This document shows, one piece after another, positions 57,962 through 58,763 of a stretch of 58,763 nucleotides of DNA. The DNA is from Lobulomyces angularis. Its lineage: Eukaryota; Chytridiomycota; Chytridiomycetes; Lobulomycetales; Lobulomycetaceae. The stretch's first letter is position 1. Each line of letters starts with the position of its first letter. The stretch lies in assembly GCA_027604685.1 (NCBI GenBank), contig JADHYX010000103.1:1-58763 (forward strand). Direction: 5' to 3'. Below the pieces are notes generated by a model, which worked only from the letters and a program-made list of their open reading frames with translations, made no database searches and was not told the origin of the DNA. Position numbers and translations under genes: made by a program.

Positions 57962-58763
57962 TTAAACTTCACCACTTTCTAAAGCTTTCTTTTGCGAGAG
58001 TAAAGTAGTTGAGGCAGCTGGGCAACCGACACCAGGTCCGTTGAGATTCTGCAATGTAACTAACGCTGTGTTTATTCTTTCAATTTTATCAGCATTACTG
58101 TTTCCAGTTGGAAATGAAACTTTAGTTCCTCTAGCGTTTCCAGCAGCTACAAATTCATTTAACTTCGCTAAAAATTCCGGTCTATCTGGTGGACAACTGC
58201 ATGGGACTTGAACAAATTCACTAGATCCAGGTTTTCTGACAGCACCATCACAGTCACCACCTCCATTTTTTGGATTGATGCCTTTATTTGCTCCAAAATC
58301 TGGCACTAAACTTGCATCTACACCACCTTGAGCTTCATCAGAGTCAGTAGTTTGAGCATCATCAGAGTCAGTAGCTGGAGGATTAGGAGCAGGTGGAGCG
58401 TTTCCACTCTCTAAAGCTTTCTTTTGCGCCAATAGCGTAGTTGATGCAGCTGGGCAACCGACACCAGGTCCGTTAAGATTCTGCAATGTAACTAACGCTG
58501 TATTTATTCTTTCAATTTTATCAGCATTACTGTTTCCAGTTGGAAATGAAACTTTAATTCCTCTAGCATTTCCAGCTGCTACAAATTCATTTAATTTTGC
58601 TAAAAATTCTGGTCTATCTGGTGGACAACTGCAAGGGACTTGAACAAATTCACTAGATCCAGGTTTTCTGACAGCACCATCACAATCACCACCTCCATTT
58701 TTTGGATTGATGCCTTTATTTGCTCCAAAATCTGGCACTAAACTTGCATCTACACCACCTTGG
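57962..58763 (-). CDS. Tandem-repeat secreted-type protein (truncated at window edge)
   Basis: The 3' part of a gene whose start lies beyond the right edge. It has no intron in 800 bp, unlike its neighbours. The product consists of repeats of 144 residues (432 bp); nearly two are present. Each unit has four Cys in fixed places (GGGDCDGAV, VPCSCPPDRPEF, GPGVGCPAAS), a helix KLNEFVAAGNARG, FPTGNSNADKIERINTA, and a Pro/Ser/Asp linker with TDSDDAQTTDSDEAQ. The two copies are almost identical in DNA, so duplication was recent. Similar four-Cys domains occur in secreted or cell-wall proteins of other fungi, by my recollection. G+C is higher than around it (27 of 60 in a sampled line). The final stop follows LESGEV. 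The number of repeats is unknown. Confidence 0.85.
   Translation of the reverse strand, partial: QGGVDASLVPDFGANKGINPKNGGGDCDGAVRKPGSSEFVQVPCSCPPDRPEFLAKLNEFVAAGNARGIKVSFPTGNSNADKIERINTALVTLQNLNGPGVGCPAASTTLLAQKKALESGNAPPAPNPPATDSDDAQTTDSDEAQGGVDASLVPDFGANKGINPKNGGGDCDGAVRKPGSSEFVQVPCSCPPDRPEFLAKLNEFVAAGNARGTKVSFPTGNSNADKIERINTALVTLQNLNGPGVGCPAASTTLLSQKKALESGEV
57973..58763 (-). repeat. 432-bp coding tandem repeat
   Basis: The unit starting at 57973 recurs at 58405 with few substitutions and in the same frame, and the sequence still matches the second unit when the window ends. The period of 432 bp equals 144 codons, so copy-number changes would keep the frame. The linker between the units carries acidic Asp-Ala-Gln repeats. 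Confidence 0.9.

Overview
The window is nuclear DNA from a very AT-rich, gene-dense eukaryote, most likely an early-diverging fungus. Nearly every gene is cut by short GT-AG introns, mostly about 45-110 nt, often with long T runs. RIB7 is typical of the fungal riboflavin route, and FCF2, CMS1, NAM9, HMT1, RRP45 and a SWI3/RSC8-type subunit look fungal. A class C GPCR, SNAPC3, NDUFA9 and a DYRK1-type kinase are rare or absent in yeasts and point away from Dikarya. I cannot place the lineage further. The presence of NDUFA9 argues for a retained respiratory complex I, and so against lineages that lost it.

Layout, left to right. 0-7 kb: SLC35F6-like transporter (+), mitochondrial P5C dehydrogenase (-), FCF2 (-), TXNDC9/PLP1 (+). 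7.1-9.5 kb: a gene desert holding the relic of an ABCC transporter. 9.5-15 kb: an alpha/beta-hydrolase with a ZZ zinc finger built into it (+), RIB7 (+), type I PRMT (-), MOG1 (-). 15.3-18.6 kb: a class C GPCR whose ectodomain is a bacterial-type solute-binding protein, with an inferred 4-nt microexon (-). 19-22.4 kb: calmodulin-like protein, vitamin B6 synthase SNZ, Pol III subunit RPC25 (all -). A 10-N assembly gap lies at 21054-21063. 22.6-26.5 kb: mitoribosomal NAM9 (+), CMS1 (-), and an uncharacterised glycosyltransferase-like gene (+) whose start lies 27 bp from that of CMS1. 26.9-29.3 kb: NDUFA9 (-) and a YecM-like protein (-). 29.8-34.8 kb: DUG1-type dipeptidase (+), nicotinamidase (+), exosome subunit RRP45 (-). 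35.4-41 kb: DYRK1-type kinase (+) and SWI3/RSC8-type remodeler subunit (-). 42-50 kb: DGAT2 (+), pyruvate dehydrogenase E2 (+), two small genes sharing a divergent promoter, MCC alpha (+). 50-54.4 kb: a 1,299-residue Cys-rich, Gln-rich protein (+). 55.4-57.6 kb: SNAPC3 (+) and a four-TM protein (-). The right edge holds a truncated secreted protein made of near-identical 144-residue repeats (-).

The genes do not form operons. Several themes recur: mitochondrial metabolism (P5CDH, E2, MCC, NDUFA9, NAM9), ribosome and RNA production (FCF2, CMS1, RPC25, RRP45, SNAPC3) and cofactor supply (RIB7, SNZ, PNC1). The likeliest novelties are the ZZ-hydrolase, the solute-binding GPCR, the large Cys/Gln-rich protein, the repeat secreted protein, the spliced 70-residue gene and a GC-rich island near 55.1 kb. 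Exon boundaries were read by eye from splice signals, frame continuity and recalled family conservation. No computation or database search was run.
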